A stretch of 64,000 nucleotides of DNA from Desulfuromonas thiophila (GCF_900101955.1 NZ_FNAQ01000005.1:47361-111360); one strand, 5' to 3'. Positions 1-8,349 are shown, counted from the first letter of the stretch. Numbers and translations: made by a program. The notes: generated by a model not told the origin, from the sequence alone.

Positions 1-1617
1 GCCGGCCAGGGGCCCCCACAGTTCGACCTGTTCACCCTGACCATCGTGCAGTGCTTCCAGCCGCAGGATATCGCGAACACTAAACAACGGTTCCACCCGT
101 GCCCGGTAATCCCGGCAAAAGGCATTCTGGTACTGGCGCCACAGAATCATGCCACGGCGCACACCCAAAGCCTCGGTCAGGGCCTGCCGCAAACGCTGCT
201 CCCAACTCAGCAAGGCTGAGGTCAGTTGATCCGCCAGGCTGTCGAGAGGGGGAACCTGCAAGCCGCCAGCTGCTGCCACATGGGCCAGAACAATGCTGTC
301 TTCGCTGCTGACATGAAGTAGCCGGCAGCTGACACTGTCCGCTGTGCATTGTTGTTGCAACAGGCTGGTCAACTCGGAAAAATCGGTGCCGGAACTTAAG
401 GCGGCGGGAATCACCAGCAGCAGGTTGCGACTGGTGCGATCCGATTCGAGACTCAGCACCCTGACCCGCGAGTGCTGGTAGAATAACAGGGTGGCAATGG
501 TGTCACGCAGGCGCTCAAGAGGGACGAAAAAAAGCTCGGTCTTGGGGAAGGCCGCCAGCAGTTCCAAGGCCCGACGGTAGTTGTAGCTGTCGGGCGAGAC
601 ATTGAGTTCTTTAAGGGCCGCCAGAATTTTGTGCTGCAGCGCCGGCAGATCCAGGGCCGAGCCTTGCTGGGAATGGTGGGTGAACAGACCGGCGAACTGA
701 TGGATAGTGCTGCTGCCATCGGCCCGTGTTTCCTGCACCAAAAGCAGATTGAGCAATTCGTCGCGCCAGATGGGGCTCAGACAGGCGGTCTGCATGACTG
801 CAACGGGCCGGGGGTGTTGCAGGCAGACCCGGGTCTGGGCATCGCAGTGCCACAGCAGCGCGGTTGGTTCGTTGCTGTTGACACAGTCCTGCAAAGCCAG
901 GCCCAGAGCGCTGTCGGGTACAGGCACAAGGCTGGTGCCATCGGCTGCCAGGTTCAGCTGGCGATAAGCCAGGGCGGCAAAATTGTCTTCCAGCAGCCAG
1001 TGCCAGAAATCGGCTTGACCCGCCTGCTGGGCCAGGGGTTGCATCTGTTCCAGCCGTTGTTGCAGTCCACCGCGATCTGTTGCTACCCGCAGCACCGCGT
1101 GAAGAACCTCGCCAATCTGCGCCACCATCTCGTCACTGGTCAGCACATCTTCGACCTGCACGACCAGCAAGGCTTCGTTGGCCAGATTCTCCGCTGCTTC
1201 AGTCAAACGCTGCAGGCTGCCCTGCTGACGCTGCACCCGCAGGCGCAGATGGGTCACTACCTGCCAGCACAGCTTCTGCCGCCGCAAATAAAGCAACAGC
1301 GAATCAAACAGAAAGGGAGCATCGACACAGCTGCACAGCAACAGTCGCTGATCGAGGCCGGGCAAGGGCTCAACCCTGACCGCAACCTCGTCCTGGCGCT
1401 GACGCAGCAGCTGGTAGATGGCCAGAATCTGGGTGGCCAGTTGAGCCGCAGCCAATTCGCACAATGCGCCTGGCACAGCGTTTTTCCGTAACAGCTCCAC
1501 CAGGGTGGCCACCTGTTGTCGCTGGGCAGCGTCGAAATCCTCCGGCAGCAGTGTGGTCACCTGTTGCAGCAGTGCATGAAACTGTTCGACATTCTTTTGC
1601 AGACCCTGTCCGTTCAT
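1..1617 (-). CDS. NAD-specific glutamate dehydrogenase, N-terminal part (runs off window)
   Basis: An open frame runs from ATG 1617 leftwards past base 1 with no stop, giving about 539 residues. An AGGAGG motif lies 7 nt before this ATG, which favours it over the ATG at 1621. I assign the large NAD-glutamate dehydrogenase family (about 1,500-1,600 residues, oxidative deamination of glutamate to 2-oxoglutarate) from two stretches: one around residues 203-220 reading FWHWLLEDNFAALAYR, and a later one with FPKTELFFVPLERLRDT followed by a hydrophobic LLLVIPA strand. Both resemble the regulatory N-terminal half of that family. The catalytic domain lies outside the window. A class-level mistake is possible because only the poorly conserved part is visible. 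Confidence 0.72.
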   Translation of the reverse strand, partial: MNGQGLQKNVEQFHALLQQVTTLLPEDFDAAQRQQVATLVELLRKNAVPGALCELAAAQLATQILAIYQLLRQRQDEVAVRVEPLPGLDQRLLLCSCVDAPFLFDSLLLYLRRQKLCWQVVTHLRLRVQRQQGSLQRLTEAAENLANEALLVVQVEDVLTSDEMVAQIGEVLHAVLRVATDRGGLQQRLEQMQPLAQQAGQADFWHWLLEDNFAALAYRQLNLAADGTSLVPVPDSALGLALQDCVNSNEPTALLWHCDAQTRVCLQHPRPVAVMQTACLSPIWRDELLNLLLVQETRADGSSTIHQFAGLFTHHSQQGSALDLPALQHKILAALKELNVSPDSYNYRRALELLAAFPKTELFFVPLERLRDTIATLLFYQHSRVRVLSLESDRTSRNLLLVIPAALSSGTDFSELTSLLQQQCTADSVSCRLLHVSSEDSIVLAHVAAAGGLQVPPLDSLADQLTSALLSWEQRLRQALTEALGVRRGMILWRQYQNAFCRDYRARVEPLFSVRDILRLEALHDGQGEQVELWGPLAG

Positions 1618-1744
1618 TCATCAGCCTCCTGAAAGACCGGCAGCCCTGCTGCCGGTGGCGCAGTCGCTTGAACCCGCTGGCGCGTTGCGAACGGAGCAAG
1701 TGTAGAGGAGCAAGGGCGGATTTGCAAAAAAAACAGGCCGCCGG

Positions 1745-2338
1745 CTAATAAGCCAGGCGCAGCAGCCGGTCGCCTGAGCTCTGTAATGGCCCGAGAGGAT
1801 TACGTTCTTCGCGACAGGTAGCGATAGCCGCTGTGCCACTCCACAGCCGGTAAACCACCTGATCGCGATGCAATACCAGCAGCATTTTGAAACGCCAGCC
1901 GGAGACCGCTGTTTTGCGGTGAAAGTTGAAAAAATCGGCCCAGAAGTTGCCGACCCGCCGTGAGTGCAGTCGTTGCAAGTCATAGACACAGGCACGACAG
2001 GCATCCGGCTGATTGAGGCAACCCTGCAATTCAGCCGGCAGCGCTTCAGACGGGGTACTCTGAAACAGGACGGCCAGTTCGGTGGCATTGAGCAGTTGCA
2101 GATTGGGCGTTTTTTCCAGATCAAAACCCATGGCGGCCAGATCGGCCAGGCTGCTGCCCGGAACGATCTGGTCGTATGCCGCCTTGATCTGCTCGAAGCT
2201 GTGCCATTTTGACCGGGTGACCTCCTGGCTGCGGGGCAGCAGCCGACTACAACCCGCCAGAGCGGTCAGCAGCAACAGACACACCAGCACAACGCCGATC
2301 CTTCCGCTTTGAACATTGCCATATATTCCTGTTCGCAT
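1745..2338 (-). CDS. Conserved lipoprotein of unknown function
   Basis: This is a 197-residue protein with a lipoprotein signal peptide: a hydrophobic stretch at residues 15-28 ending in the lipobox LTALAGC, so it should be lipidated and membrane-anchored. The mature part has a helical segment (SFEQIKAAYDQIVPG) and several Cys residues, including a CLNQPDACRAC cluster, and ends in an NPLGPLQ motif. The start at 2338 is supported by an AGGAG about 8 nt upstream. It lies 127 nt downstream of the glutamate dehydrogenase start and 42 nt after the pilT-like gene on the same strand. I do not recognise a named function; similar small lipoproteins occur widely in proteobacteria. Confidence 0.75.
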   Translation of the reverse strand: MRTGIYGNVQSGRIGVVLVCLLLLTALAGCSRLLPRSQEVTRSKWHSFEQIKAAYDQIVPGSSLADLAAMGFDLEKTPNLQLLNATELAVLFQSTPSEALPAELQGCLNQPDACRACVYDLQRLHSRRVGNFWADFFNFHRKTAVSGWRFKMLLVLHRDQVVYRLWSGTAAIATCREERNPLGPLQSSGDRLLRLAY

Positions 2339-2380
2339 CGTCTTTCTCCTGCCAGAACAGACAATTCGTCAACCCAGTGT

Positions 2381-3445
2381 TCACTCGGCCGCGGCCTGCT
2401 GCAGCTTGAAGCGGTTTTTATCCTGTGCCTTGAGATAGGCCTCCTCCGGACTGATCAATTCACGCTTGAGGTAGTTGGCCAGAACGTCGTCCATCATCTG
2501 CATGCCCAAATTCTTGCCACCCTGGATGATATTACGAATATTACTGATGTTGTTTTCCCGGATGCTGGCGGCCAACCCCGGGGTCGCCACCAGAATCTCG
2601 TTGGCAGCGATGCGGCCACCACCCTGTTTCTTCAGCAGTAACTGGGCACAGATGCCGCGCAGGGATTCGGCCAACAGGGTGCGGGCCATGCCTTGCTGAT
2701 CCGCAGGAAAGACATCGATGATCCGGTCGATGGTTTTCACCGCCGAGTTGGTATGCAGCGTGCCGAACACCAGGGTTCCCATGGCGGCGGCCGACAAGGC
2801 CAGCGAGATGGTTTCGTAATCGCGCATCTCCCCCACCAGAATCACGTCGCAATCCTGGCGTGTGGCGGTACGCAGGCCATCACTGAAGCTGCGGACGTCG
2901 CTGCCCACCTCACGCTGACAGAAAACGCTGCGCTTATTGGGATGAACGAATTCGATGGGCTCCTCGATCGTGAGGATGTAGCGGGCCGAGGTTTCGTTGA
3001 TGTAATCGATGATGGCTGCCAGGGTGGTCGACTTGCCACTGCCGGTCGGACCAGTAACCAGCACCAGCCCCGCACGCAATGCGGCGAAGGATTTGAGTAC
3101 CTCCGGCAGGTGCAGATCCTGCAGGGTCAGGATACGAGTCGGAATGACCCGGAAAACGGCGCCCAGGCCATGCAACTGGCCATAGTAGTTGGCGCGAAAA
3201 CGGGCCTGCTCGTCTTTTTCGTAGGCAAAATCGAGATCATTGCTGGCCTGAAACTCGGTCCATTTCTCCGGCGGACAGATTTCCTTAAGATAGGCCAGCA
3301 TACGTGCCTCATCAATGGGGTCTTCACCGGCCAGTGCCACCAGCCGGCCATGTTCGCGGATTTTCGGCGGCTGGCCCTGCAGCAGGTGCAGGTCGGAAGC
3401 ACCCCGCGCCAGCAGCTGGTCAAACAGGCGATCGATCTGAGCCAT
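2381..3445 (-). CDS. pilT: PilT/PilU-family type IV pilus retraction ATPase
   Basis: The protein has 354 residues, the usual PilT length. It hydrolyses ATP at the cytoplasmic base of the type IV pilus to drive pilin disassembly (twitching, surface sensing). Visible motifs: N-terminal SDLHL, Walker A GPTGSGKST at residues 132-140, an Asp-box ILTIEEPIEF near 157-166, Walker B VILVGEMRD at 201-209, the His-box GTLHTNSA near 228, and a C-terminal SIRENNISNI stretch matching the PilT AIRNLIRE region. GGGAGG lies 6 nt before the ATG. It sits 41 nt downstream of a second PilT-type gene, so the two are probably cotranscribed. Whether it acts as PilT or PilU cannot be told from sequence alone. Confidence 0.9.
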   Translation of the reverse strand: MAQIDRLFDQLLARGASDLHLLQGQPPKIREHGRLVALAGEDPIDEARMLAYLKEICPPEKWTEFQASNDLDFAYEKDEQARFRANYYGQLHGLGAVFRVIPTRILTLQDLHLPEVLKSFAALRAGLVLVTGPTGSGKSTTLAAIIDYINETSARYILTIEEPIEFVHPNKRSVFCQREVGSDVRSFSDGLRTATRQDCDVILVGEMRDYETISLALSAAAMGTLVFGTLHTNSAVKTIDRIIDVFPADQQGMARTLLAESLRGICAQLLLKKQGGGRIAANEILVATPGLAASIRENNISNIRNIIQGGKNLGMQMMDDVLANYLKRELISPEEAYLKAQDKNRFKLQQAAAE

Positions 3446-3486
3446 GGGAACCCTCCCGGGAAAAGAAAATCGTTTTTCAGTGCTGT

Positions 3487-4875
3487 TCAGGCCGTCTCCC
3501 GCTTTGGCTCAAAGGCGGTAAACAGCGACTTGTTGGTGGCGGCGAACCAGGCCTCGCTGCCGTCAATCTGACCGCTTTCCACCAGTTGCTGCAATGAATC
3601 TTCCAACTGACACATGCCCTTGTCGCGGTTGATCTGCATCAGGGTGGGCAGCTGGAACATGCGATTTTCGCGGATGAGATTGCCGATGGCCGCCGTGTTG
3701 TAGAGGATTTCCAGGGCCAGCGCCCTGCCCTCGCCGTTTTTGTGCGGAATCAGTCGCTGGCAGACGATGCCGCGGATGGATTCACTGATCATTGAGCGGA
3801 CCTGCCCTTGCTGGTCGGGCGGGAAAAAATCGAGCAGCCGGCTAATGGTCGGACCGGCGCCGGTGGTGTGCAGCGAGGCGAACACCAGATGGCCGGTTTC
3901 GGCAGCGGAGATGGCCAGGCTGGCGGTTTCCCGGTCACGCAGCTCACCGATCAGGATCACGTCCGGATCTTCGCGCAGGGCAGCTCGCAAGGCAGCGGAA
4001 AAACTCAGGGTATGAACGCCAACCTGTCGCTGGCTGATGTGAGCGCGCTCTGGCTGGTGCACATATTCGATGGGGTCTTCCAGGGTGATGATGTGATCGT
4101 CGCGGCTTTGGTTGATGCATTGCAGCATGGCTGCCAGCGTGGTGGTCTTGCCGCAGCCGGCCGGGCCAACCACCAGCACCAGCCCCTGATGGTATTCCGT
4201 CAGTCTTTTAAGGTGGTCGGGCAGCTGCAGGGCCTCGAAGGTGGGAATCTGCTGACTGATGACGCGAAAGGCACCATCCCAGCCACGGTTCTGGCGGGCA
4301 AAGCAGCTGCGAAAGCGTCCCAGGGTGGCAAACTGGCAACAGGTATCGAGGGACAGCTGCTGACGCAATACGGCGGTCTGACTGCCATCAAGAGCACTGA
4401 ACAACAGCGTTTCGGTCTCCTGCGCGGTAAAAGGCTCCCGCTCCAGCGCCACCAGCTGACCCTTCTTGCGCAACAGCGGCTGACAGCCGGCGTTGATGTG
4501 CAGGTCAGATGCGCCTTCAGCTCGCGCCAGAGCCAGATAATCCTCCAGCGACTGCAGGGCGGTAACCGGGGTGGCAGATGGCGCCGTGATCTGGGAGTCG
4601 GTGCCCGTTTCGCTGGCAGCCTGCCCTTCGGCTTGCACCTCGGCCGGCAACGGCGAAGGGGCCTCCATGGTATCGGCCGCAGTCTGACTAGCCGCGAAAC
4701 GCGCCCGAATCTGGCTGACCTGTGGTGGTTTGAGTACATTGGCCCGCACCAGCAGATCCGCCAGTTCCAATTCAGGGTGACTGGCCAGATAGGCCTTGGC
4801 CTTGTGCAGCAGTTCCGTGGTCGTCAGCCGGTTGTGCAGCACCACCTTTTCGACAAAAATATCAAAGGCCGTCAT
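3487..4875 (-). CDS. PilT/PilU-like ATPase with an extra N-terminal domain
   Basis: A 462-residue paralogue of the downstream pilT-like gene. The last ~350 residues carry the PilT core: SDLHINAG, Walker A GPAGCGKTT, EDPIEYVH, Walker B ILIGELRD and the FASLHTTG His-box. The first ~110 residues add a helical segment (DIFVEKVVLHNRLTTTELLHKAKAYL) and an Ala/Pro/Thr-rich linker, unlike a minimal PilT. The start is chosen at ATG 4875 because GGAGG lies 6 nt upstream; this overlaps the stop of the preceding gene by 14 nt and implies translational coupling. Probable role: an accessory pilus retraction or surface-response ATPase. The N-terminal domain resembles the helical front domains of GspE/PilB-like ATPases. 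Confidence 0.85.
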   Translation of the reverse strand: MTAFDIFVEKVVLHNRLTTTELLHKAKAYLASHPELELADLLVRANVLKPPQVSQIRARFAASQTAADTMEAPSPLPAEVQAEGQAASETGTDSQITAPSATPVTALQSLEDYLALARAEGASDLHINAGCQPLLRKKGQLVALEREPFTAQETETLLFSALDGSQTAVLRQQLSLDTCCQFATLGRFRSCFARQNRGWDGAFRVISQQIPTFEALQLPDHLKRLTEYHQGLVLVVGPAGCGKTTTLAAMLQCINQSRDDHIITLEDPIEYVHQPERAHISQRQVGVHTLSFSAALRAALREDPDVILIGELRDRETASLAISAAETGHLVFASLHTTGAGPTISRLLDFFPPDQQGQVRSMISESIRGIVCQRLIPHKNGEGRALALEILYNTAAIGNLIRENRMFQLPTLMQINRDKGMCQLEDSLQQLVESGQIDGSEAWFAATNKSLFTAFEPKRETA

Positions 4876-5254
4876 GGCCATCCTCCGCCAGCGGCACGTC
4901 GAGATCCAGCGCGTCCTGTTCCTGTTGCGCCTCAAGAGCCTTGCGGCGTTGCTCCAGCAGCCAGGTGCCGAGGCTGCCCATCTCCTCAGAATCGCACACC
5001 ACCTCTTCCGCTGGCAGAATCACCTCGATCTTGTCGCGACTGACATTGATGAATCCCGCCTGCAGCAGATGAATGCCACTCTGTCGTTCCCATACCTGGG
5101 CCGCTGCCACGGCGATAAAGGGTCGCGCCTCACAGACCGCATCGGTCAGCCGGGCTCCCTTTTTAACGTAAACCCAGCCCACCACGCGGTAGTTATGCGT
5201 CAGGATAACGACGTTCATCATGTTCTTCGGTTCCTGGCCAAGATTCAGCACCAT
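4862..5254 (-). CDS. Small conserved protein, first gene of the PilT-type operon
   Basis: This 130-residue soluble protein of unknown function has no signal peptide. The core runs from MNVVILTHNYRVVGWVYVKK through a FINVSRDKIEVILPAEE segment and looks like a small all-beta fold. An acidic C-terminal tail follows. The ATG at 5254 has GAAGGG 8 nt upstream; an alternative start is the ATG at 5221. Its stop overlaps the start of the long PilT-like ATPase, so the three genes form one minus-strand unit. Comparable short proteins sit next to PilT-type genes in related deltaproteobacteria (family recollection, not checked), so a link to pilus function or surface sensing is inference. Confidence 0.7.
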   Translation of the reverse strand: MVLNLGQEPKNMMNVVILTHNYRVVGWVYVKKGARLTDAVCEARPFIAVAAAQVWERQSGIHLLQAGFINVSRDKIEVILPAEEVVCDSEEMGSLGTWLLEQRRKALEAQQEQDALDLDVPLAEDGHDGL

Positions 5255-5419
5255 CGCATTTTCCCTTCAGCTAGCGGCAAGTCAGGATCAAGACTTTTGG
5301 CCGGAGTCGGCGCAACAATCTTCGCCCAAGACCGAACAGGATGCCAACAAGAATTTAAGGTAATGGCACCGCTCTTTTGGCGGGAGGGCACGGAAGTCCC
5401 CTGCTGTTTTCTGTCAGAA

Positions 5420-5460
5420 CAAAAACAGGCACCTGAGATTGCCTCAAGTGCCTGTTTTTA
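5420..5460. terminator. Bidirectional intrinsic terminator left of the tRNA-Gly remnant
   Basis: An inverted repeat (AACAGGCAC ... GTGCCTGTT, 5424-5457) has A/T runs on both sides, so it could stop transcription on either strand. It lies 8 bp beyond the tRNA-Gly 3' fragment, where the original tRNA gene's terminator would be expected if the island was inserted into that tRNA. Confidence 0.7.
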
Positions 5461-5464
5461 TTTA

Positions 5465-5492
5465 TGGAGCGGGAAACGGGATTCAAACCCGC
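5465..5492 (-). repeat. tRNA-Gly 3'-end fragment (candidate att site, left end of island)
   Basis: These 28 bases match bases 12165-12192, the 3' end of the intact tRNA-Gly(CCC) with its CCA, with one mismatch in the T-loop. Orientation is the same and the spacing is 6,700 bp. The homology stops where the anticodon arm should begin, so this is not a functional tRNA. Such direct repeats of a tRNA 3' end are the usual footprint of site-specific integration into a tRNA gene. No integrase gene is visible between the two copies, so the element must be decayed or was mobilised in trans. Confidence 0.7.
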
Positions 5493-5840
5493 TCCGTGAA
5501 GCATAACTTATCGAATTTACTATTATTTTTTTGGCCCTGACCAACGCCTGACCGACAGCGGCAAATAAGCGAACAGTTTATGGGAGATCAGAATCGGCAT
5601 GGTGGCAGTCTTTTTAGGCTGCGGACCTGCCGTACCGCGTGGGTAGCGGATCCGCATGCCGGATGGTTGTGGGACCAGCTACCCGTGTTGGGCCTGTTTT
5701 GGGCAGCCGAAGATTCATCATCCATGTCGTGATCATGGTCGAGTCGTCTGGTGGCGGATTGTTTCGAAGGTAGTCCCTGGGAAGCGTCTCATTCAAACAT
5801 TTGTTTTTTCGTTCCAGCAAGGGAGATCCCCTCAAATGGA

Positions 5841-5957
5841 GCAAAAAATGGACAGTTACGAGACGATCAGTGGGAATTTATTGCCCCATTACTCCCCGGA
5901 AAAAACAGTGATTGCGGTGTTACTGCCAAGGAAACCAGTGAGATGGTTAAACTATAA
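5841..5957 (+). pseudogene. IS5-family transposase N-terminal remnant
   Basis: A short open stretch encodes GQLRDDQWEFIAPLLPGK followed by a GVTAKETS-like segment, the typical beginning of IS5-family (IS427-type) transposases. The similarity ends at about base 5940, where a long palindrome begins, and the frame stops at 5955-5957. No DDE catalytic part is present and no convincing start codon precedes it, so this is a dead fragment. Confidence 0.65.
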
Positions 5958-5991
5958 AGCCTTGAGAAATCAAGGCATTATAGTTTAACCA
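5944..5991. repeat. 48-bp near-perfect palindrome
   Basis: Two 22-base arms (TGGTTAAACTATAA... and its complement) with a single mismatch surround a 4-base loop GAAA. The left arm interrupts the IS5 transposase remnant. It could form a strong hairpin on either strand and lies 20 bp beyond the stop of the minus-strand oxidoreductase gene, so it may act as its terminator. It lacks a clear T run, so a miniature mobile element or an IS-end relic is also possible. Confidence 0.6.
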
Positions 5992-6011
5992 GGGCCAATC
6001 TTGATAAGTTG

Positions 6012-7004
6012 CTAGAGCCTGACCACCACGCGCCGTTTGACCTGTCCTTTGAGCATGGCTTGAATTTTTTCCTCCAGTCCTTCGAGGGAAATTTCCTCAC
6101 TCAGTTGTTCCAGCAGCTTGGCATCCTTGTTTTCGGCCAGATACTGCCAGGCGTGCAGGCGGCGCGGCATGGGGCATTCGGCCGAGTCGATGCCGATCAG
6201 GCGTACGCCGCGCAGGATAAAGGGAAACACATTCAGATTCAGATCGGCCGATCCCACCAGCCCGCAGCAGGTGACTACGCCGTCGTAGCGGCAGGCTTTG
6301 ATGGCCGCTTCGAGCATGGTGCCGCCGACGCAGTCCACCACGCCGCTCCAAAGCGGTTTCAGCATCGGTCGCTCGCTGTTGGCAGTTACTTCCTCGCGGC
6401 TGATCACATTGGTTGCACCGAGGCGCTTCAGGTAGTCTGTTTCGCTGTTCTTGCCTGTTGCCGCTGTTACCTGGAACCCGGCCCTGGTCAGCACTGTCAC
6501 GGCCAAGCTGCCGACGCCACCGGTAGCCCCCGTCACCAGGACAGGTCCCTGATCGGGGGTAAGACCGCTGTCGACCAGAGCGGTTACGGACAGAGCTGCC
6601 GTCAGGCCGGCGGTGCCGAAGATCATGCTCTGCTTGAGGCTCAGTCCGTCAGGCAGGGCGACTGCCCAGGCGCTGGGGACCCGGATCAGCTGGCCGAAGC
6701 CGCCGTCGGTTTCCATGCCCAGATCGTAGCTGGTGACAATGACCTTATCGCCGGGCTGGAAGCGGCCGTCACTGCAGGAGACGACCTGGCCGGCTGCGTC
6801 GATGCCGGGCGTGTGGGGAAAGTTGCGCGTGACGCCGGGATGACCGCTGGCCGACAGGGCGTCTTTGTAGTTGAGAGAGGAGTACTGAACCCGGACCAGC
6901 AGTTCGCCCGCGGGCAGATCATCGCTATTGCGTTGCACGATCCGGCGCGTAAAGGTTTTATCTTCGTTTCGATTGACCTGCAGGGCGGTGAAATTTTCTG
7001 ACAT
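6012..7004 (-). CDS. YhdH-family acrylyl-CoA reductase-like quinone/zinc-type oxidoreductase
   Basis: A 330-residue medium-chain dehydrogenase of the YhdH (AcuI-like) type, which reduces acryloyl-CoA or related enones with NADPH. Visible features: SSLNYKDALSASG near residue 53, HTPGIDAAG, a nucleotide-binding stretch GPVLVTGATGGVGSLAV near 147, and GLVGSADL near 236. The zinc-binding Cys set of alcohol dehydrogenases is absent, as in this subgroup. AGGAG lies 7 nt before ATG 7004. It is divergent from an HxlR-type regulator 122 bp away, the common arrangement for an inducible detoxifying oxidoreductase. Base use is like the host genes rather than the cassette array to its right. Confidence 0.85.
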   Translation of the reverse strand: MSENFTALQVNRNEDKTFTRRIVQRNSDDLPAGELLVRVQYSSLNYKDALSASGHPGVTRNFPHTPGIDAAGQVVSCSDGRFQPGDKVIVTSYDLGMETDGGFGQLIRVPSAWAVALPDGLSLKQSMIFGTAGLTAALSVTALVDSGLTPDQGPVLVTGATGGVGSLAVTVLTRAGFQVTAATGKNSETDYLKRLGATNVISREEVTANSERPMLKPLWSGVVDCVGGTMLEAAIKACRYDGVVTCCGLVGSADLNLNVFPFILRGVRLIGIDSAECPMPRRLHAWQYLAENKDAKLLEQLSEEISLEGLEEKIQAMLKGQVKRRVVVRL

Positions 7005-7064
7005 GGCGTTTCTCCTGTTACTGAAGTTGAAAAGGAAGGTTGTTGGAAGGCTAAAACCATTCTA

Positions 7065-7079
7065 TACTTTTGATAAGTA
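7065..7079. promoter_or_regulatory. Candidate HxlR operator in the divergent intergenic region
   Basis: A perfect inverted repeat TACTT-N5-AAGTA sits between the divergent oxidoreductase and HxlR genes, next to A/T-rich sequence suitable for promoters. HxlR proteins bind short symmetric sites of this kind. The assignment to this regulator rests on position only. Confidence 0.45.
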
Positions 7080-7126
7080 CCAACAATAAAGTCAGCAGGT
7101 ATACAAAAAGTAACCATGGAGAATGC

Positions 7127-7471
7127 ATGAGTGAGACGGCGTCAGAATTTGAAATGGTCTATCGCTGTGGCGTGACCGTGACCTTGGAGGTTATCGGTGG
7201 GAAGTGGAAAGGGCTGATCCTGTGGCACCTGCGGTTGAAGACGCTGCGCTTCAGTCAGCTGCAGCGACGTCTGGCCGGGGTGACTCAGAAGATGCTGACC
7301 CAGCAACTGCGCGAGCTGGAAGCTCAGGGGCTGATTCATCGCCAGGTCTACGCCGAAGTGCCACCACGGGTGGAATACTCGCTGACGGAACTGGGCCGCA
7401 GTATTATTCCCATTCTGGAGCAGATGTGTCACTGGGGGCAGGCATATGATCACGCACAGACAGGTCACTGA
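7127..7471 (+). CDS. HxlR-family winged-helix transcriptional regulator
   Basis: The protein has 114 residues, typical for HxlR. The family pattern is clear: an early Cys (VYRCGVTVTLEVIGGKWKGLILWHL), the recognition region LRFSQLQRRLAGVTQKMLTQQLRELEAQGLI, and the wing PPRVEYSLTELGRSI. These proteins often sense electrophiles or oxidants through the conserved N-terminal Cys and control an adjacent reductase. The start at 7127 is fixed by GGAG 6 nt upstream. It is transcribed away from the YhdH-like gene and probably controls it. Confidence 0.88.
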   Translation: MSETASEFEMVYRCGVTVTLEVIGGKWKGLILWHLRLKTLRFSQLQRRLAGVTQKMLTQQLRELEAQGLIHRQVYAEVPPRVEYSLTELGRSIIPILEQMCHWGQAYDHAQTGH

Positions 7472-7627
7472 TTGCGGTTGCCGGAACTGGTGCACTGGCA
7501 GGCGCGGCTCTGGCAGGAGCGACAGCCACAAGTTTATGCAACCATCGGCGATATTGATATTAATCTGATTTTAGCATCCTGGCCAACCGGCAATCTTGCT
7601 GACGGTGCCAGAAACAACCGTGCATGA

Positions 7628-7691
7628 AAATAACGGCCTTCCTGTTCACGTGCACCGCAATCTTCCCCGTCCAGCTGATCAAGTGTTAGCG
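7628..7691 (-). other. Degenerate attC-like site, end of the cassette array
   Basis: Read on the minus strand, a CGCTAAC core box (7691-7685) is followed by a GTTATTT-like box (7634-7628). As in the neighbouring attC2, the stop codon of the upstream gene lies inside the first core box. The interior shows little pairing, so this is either a decayed attC or a half site marking the array boundary. Evidence is mainly positional. Confidence 0.4.
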
Positions 7692-8261
7692 GTTTTTGCA
7701 GTTTCCAAACCCTGTAGGCTTGTCGCTCACTCTTTCGTATTCAGTTTCCTTGGTATCAGAAACTGCAACTGGTAGCAAAAATAGAACTAAACCCGCGGCA
7801 TACTCTGACCTTGTGGATTTGCCATGTCTGTTTGTGTCTAAACCTAAAGTTACTTGTTCATAACTTGGGCCGACAAGAACATCACCGCTGCCTCGCGATA
7901 GCAGGTAAGCGTCCCTGTTGATTATGATTTTACCATCGTTAACTTTAAAGTCGTGTCCCTCTGTGTAGGTTCGCTCATAAACTGCACAGCCATTTTCTAT
8001 TGCCTTTACAGTGATTGAATTATTATTTGCAATGACTTCTATGAATTCTATTGTTTCATGGTTAATTTTTCCGGCGATGACAAGCTGGGAATCGCTCCAA
8101 ATCTCTCGTGAAAGGTAGCCTGACGGATTGCCTTTGTTTTTGTAGACCCCTTCGAGTTCAGAAAGTTGGGATACTTTGTGGAACTCTTTATTGTTCTCAG
8201 GCTCCGAATGATAAGCACAGGAGCATAGAAGTAGAAAAAATATAAAAAAAGCAGTTTTCAT
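7686..8261 (-). CDS. Cassette-borne lipoprotein of unknown function
   Basis: A 191-residue protein with a lipoprotein signal: the hydrophobic start MKTAFFIFFLLLCSC ends in a lipobox-like LLCSC. The mature part has no family I recognise. The start is placed at ATG 8261 rather than the upstream GTG at 8273, because that GTG lies inside the attC core. The gene is A/T-rich compared with the host genes. Its TAA stop sits inside the next attC-like core box, as is common for integron cassettes. Confidence 0.65.
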   Translation of the reverse strand: MKTAFFIFFLLLCSCAYHSEPENNKEFHKVSQLSELEGVYKNKGNPSGYLSREIWSDSQLVIAGKINHETIEFIEVIANNNSITVKAIENGCAVYERTYTEGHDFKVNDGKIIINRDAYLLSRGSGDVLVGPSYEQVTLGLDTNRHGKSTRSEYAAGLVLFLLPVAVSDTKETEYERVSDKPTGFGNCKNR

Positions 8262-8270
8262 AATTTTTAC

Positions 8271-8345
8271 CACTAACGCCGCAAATAACCAGACGTAAAA
8301 AGCGCGTAGCGGTTTTTACGGTCTGAGTTAATTTGATTGTTAGAT
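8271..8345 (-). other. Integron-type attC site 3
   Basis: On the minus strand this runs from core box ATCTAAC (8345-8339), which fits RYYYAAC, to GTTAGTG (8277-8271). The two halves pair over most of their length: a CAGAC-CGTAAAAA segment faces TTTTTACG-GTCTG, and a CAAAT/ATTTG block also pairs, with a few unpaired bases and an 11-base loop. The 75-bp length is normal for an attC. It separates two cassette genes on the same strand. Confidence 0.75.
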
Positions 8346-8349
8346 TTAA

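Noticed and set aside
631..1491. A 286-codon plus-strand frame
   Set aside because: It lies antisense to the open NAD-glutamate dehydrogenase frame, is rich in Gln/His as is usual for a shadow frame in G/C-rich DNA, and has no motif.
3808..5043. A 411-codon plus-strand frame opposite the long PilT-like ATPase
   Set aside because: Shadow of a gene with intact Walker motifs; the translation has no recognisable domain.
5461..5540. A second functional tRNA-Gly
   Set aside because: Only the acceptor and T-arm 3' part is present; the anticodon and D arms are missing.
5630..5690. GGGTAGC ... GCTACCC inverted repeat, considered as a group II intron end or other structured RNA
   Set aside because: The stem is short with a long loop, and no reverse transcriptase or domain V-like hairpin is present.
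6009..7001. A 330-codon plus-strand frame exactly opposite the YhdH-like gene
   Set aside because: It mirrors the minus-strand gene codon for codon, has no ribosome site and its translation shows no known family; the minus-strand protein has clear dehydrogenase motifs.
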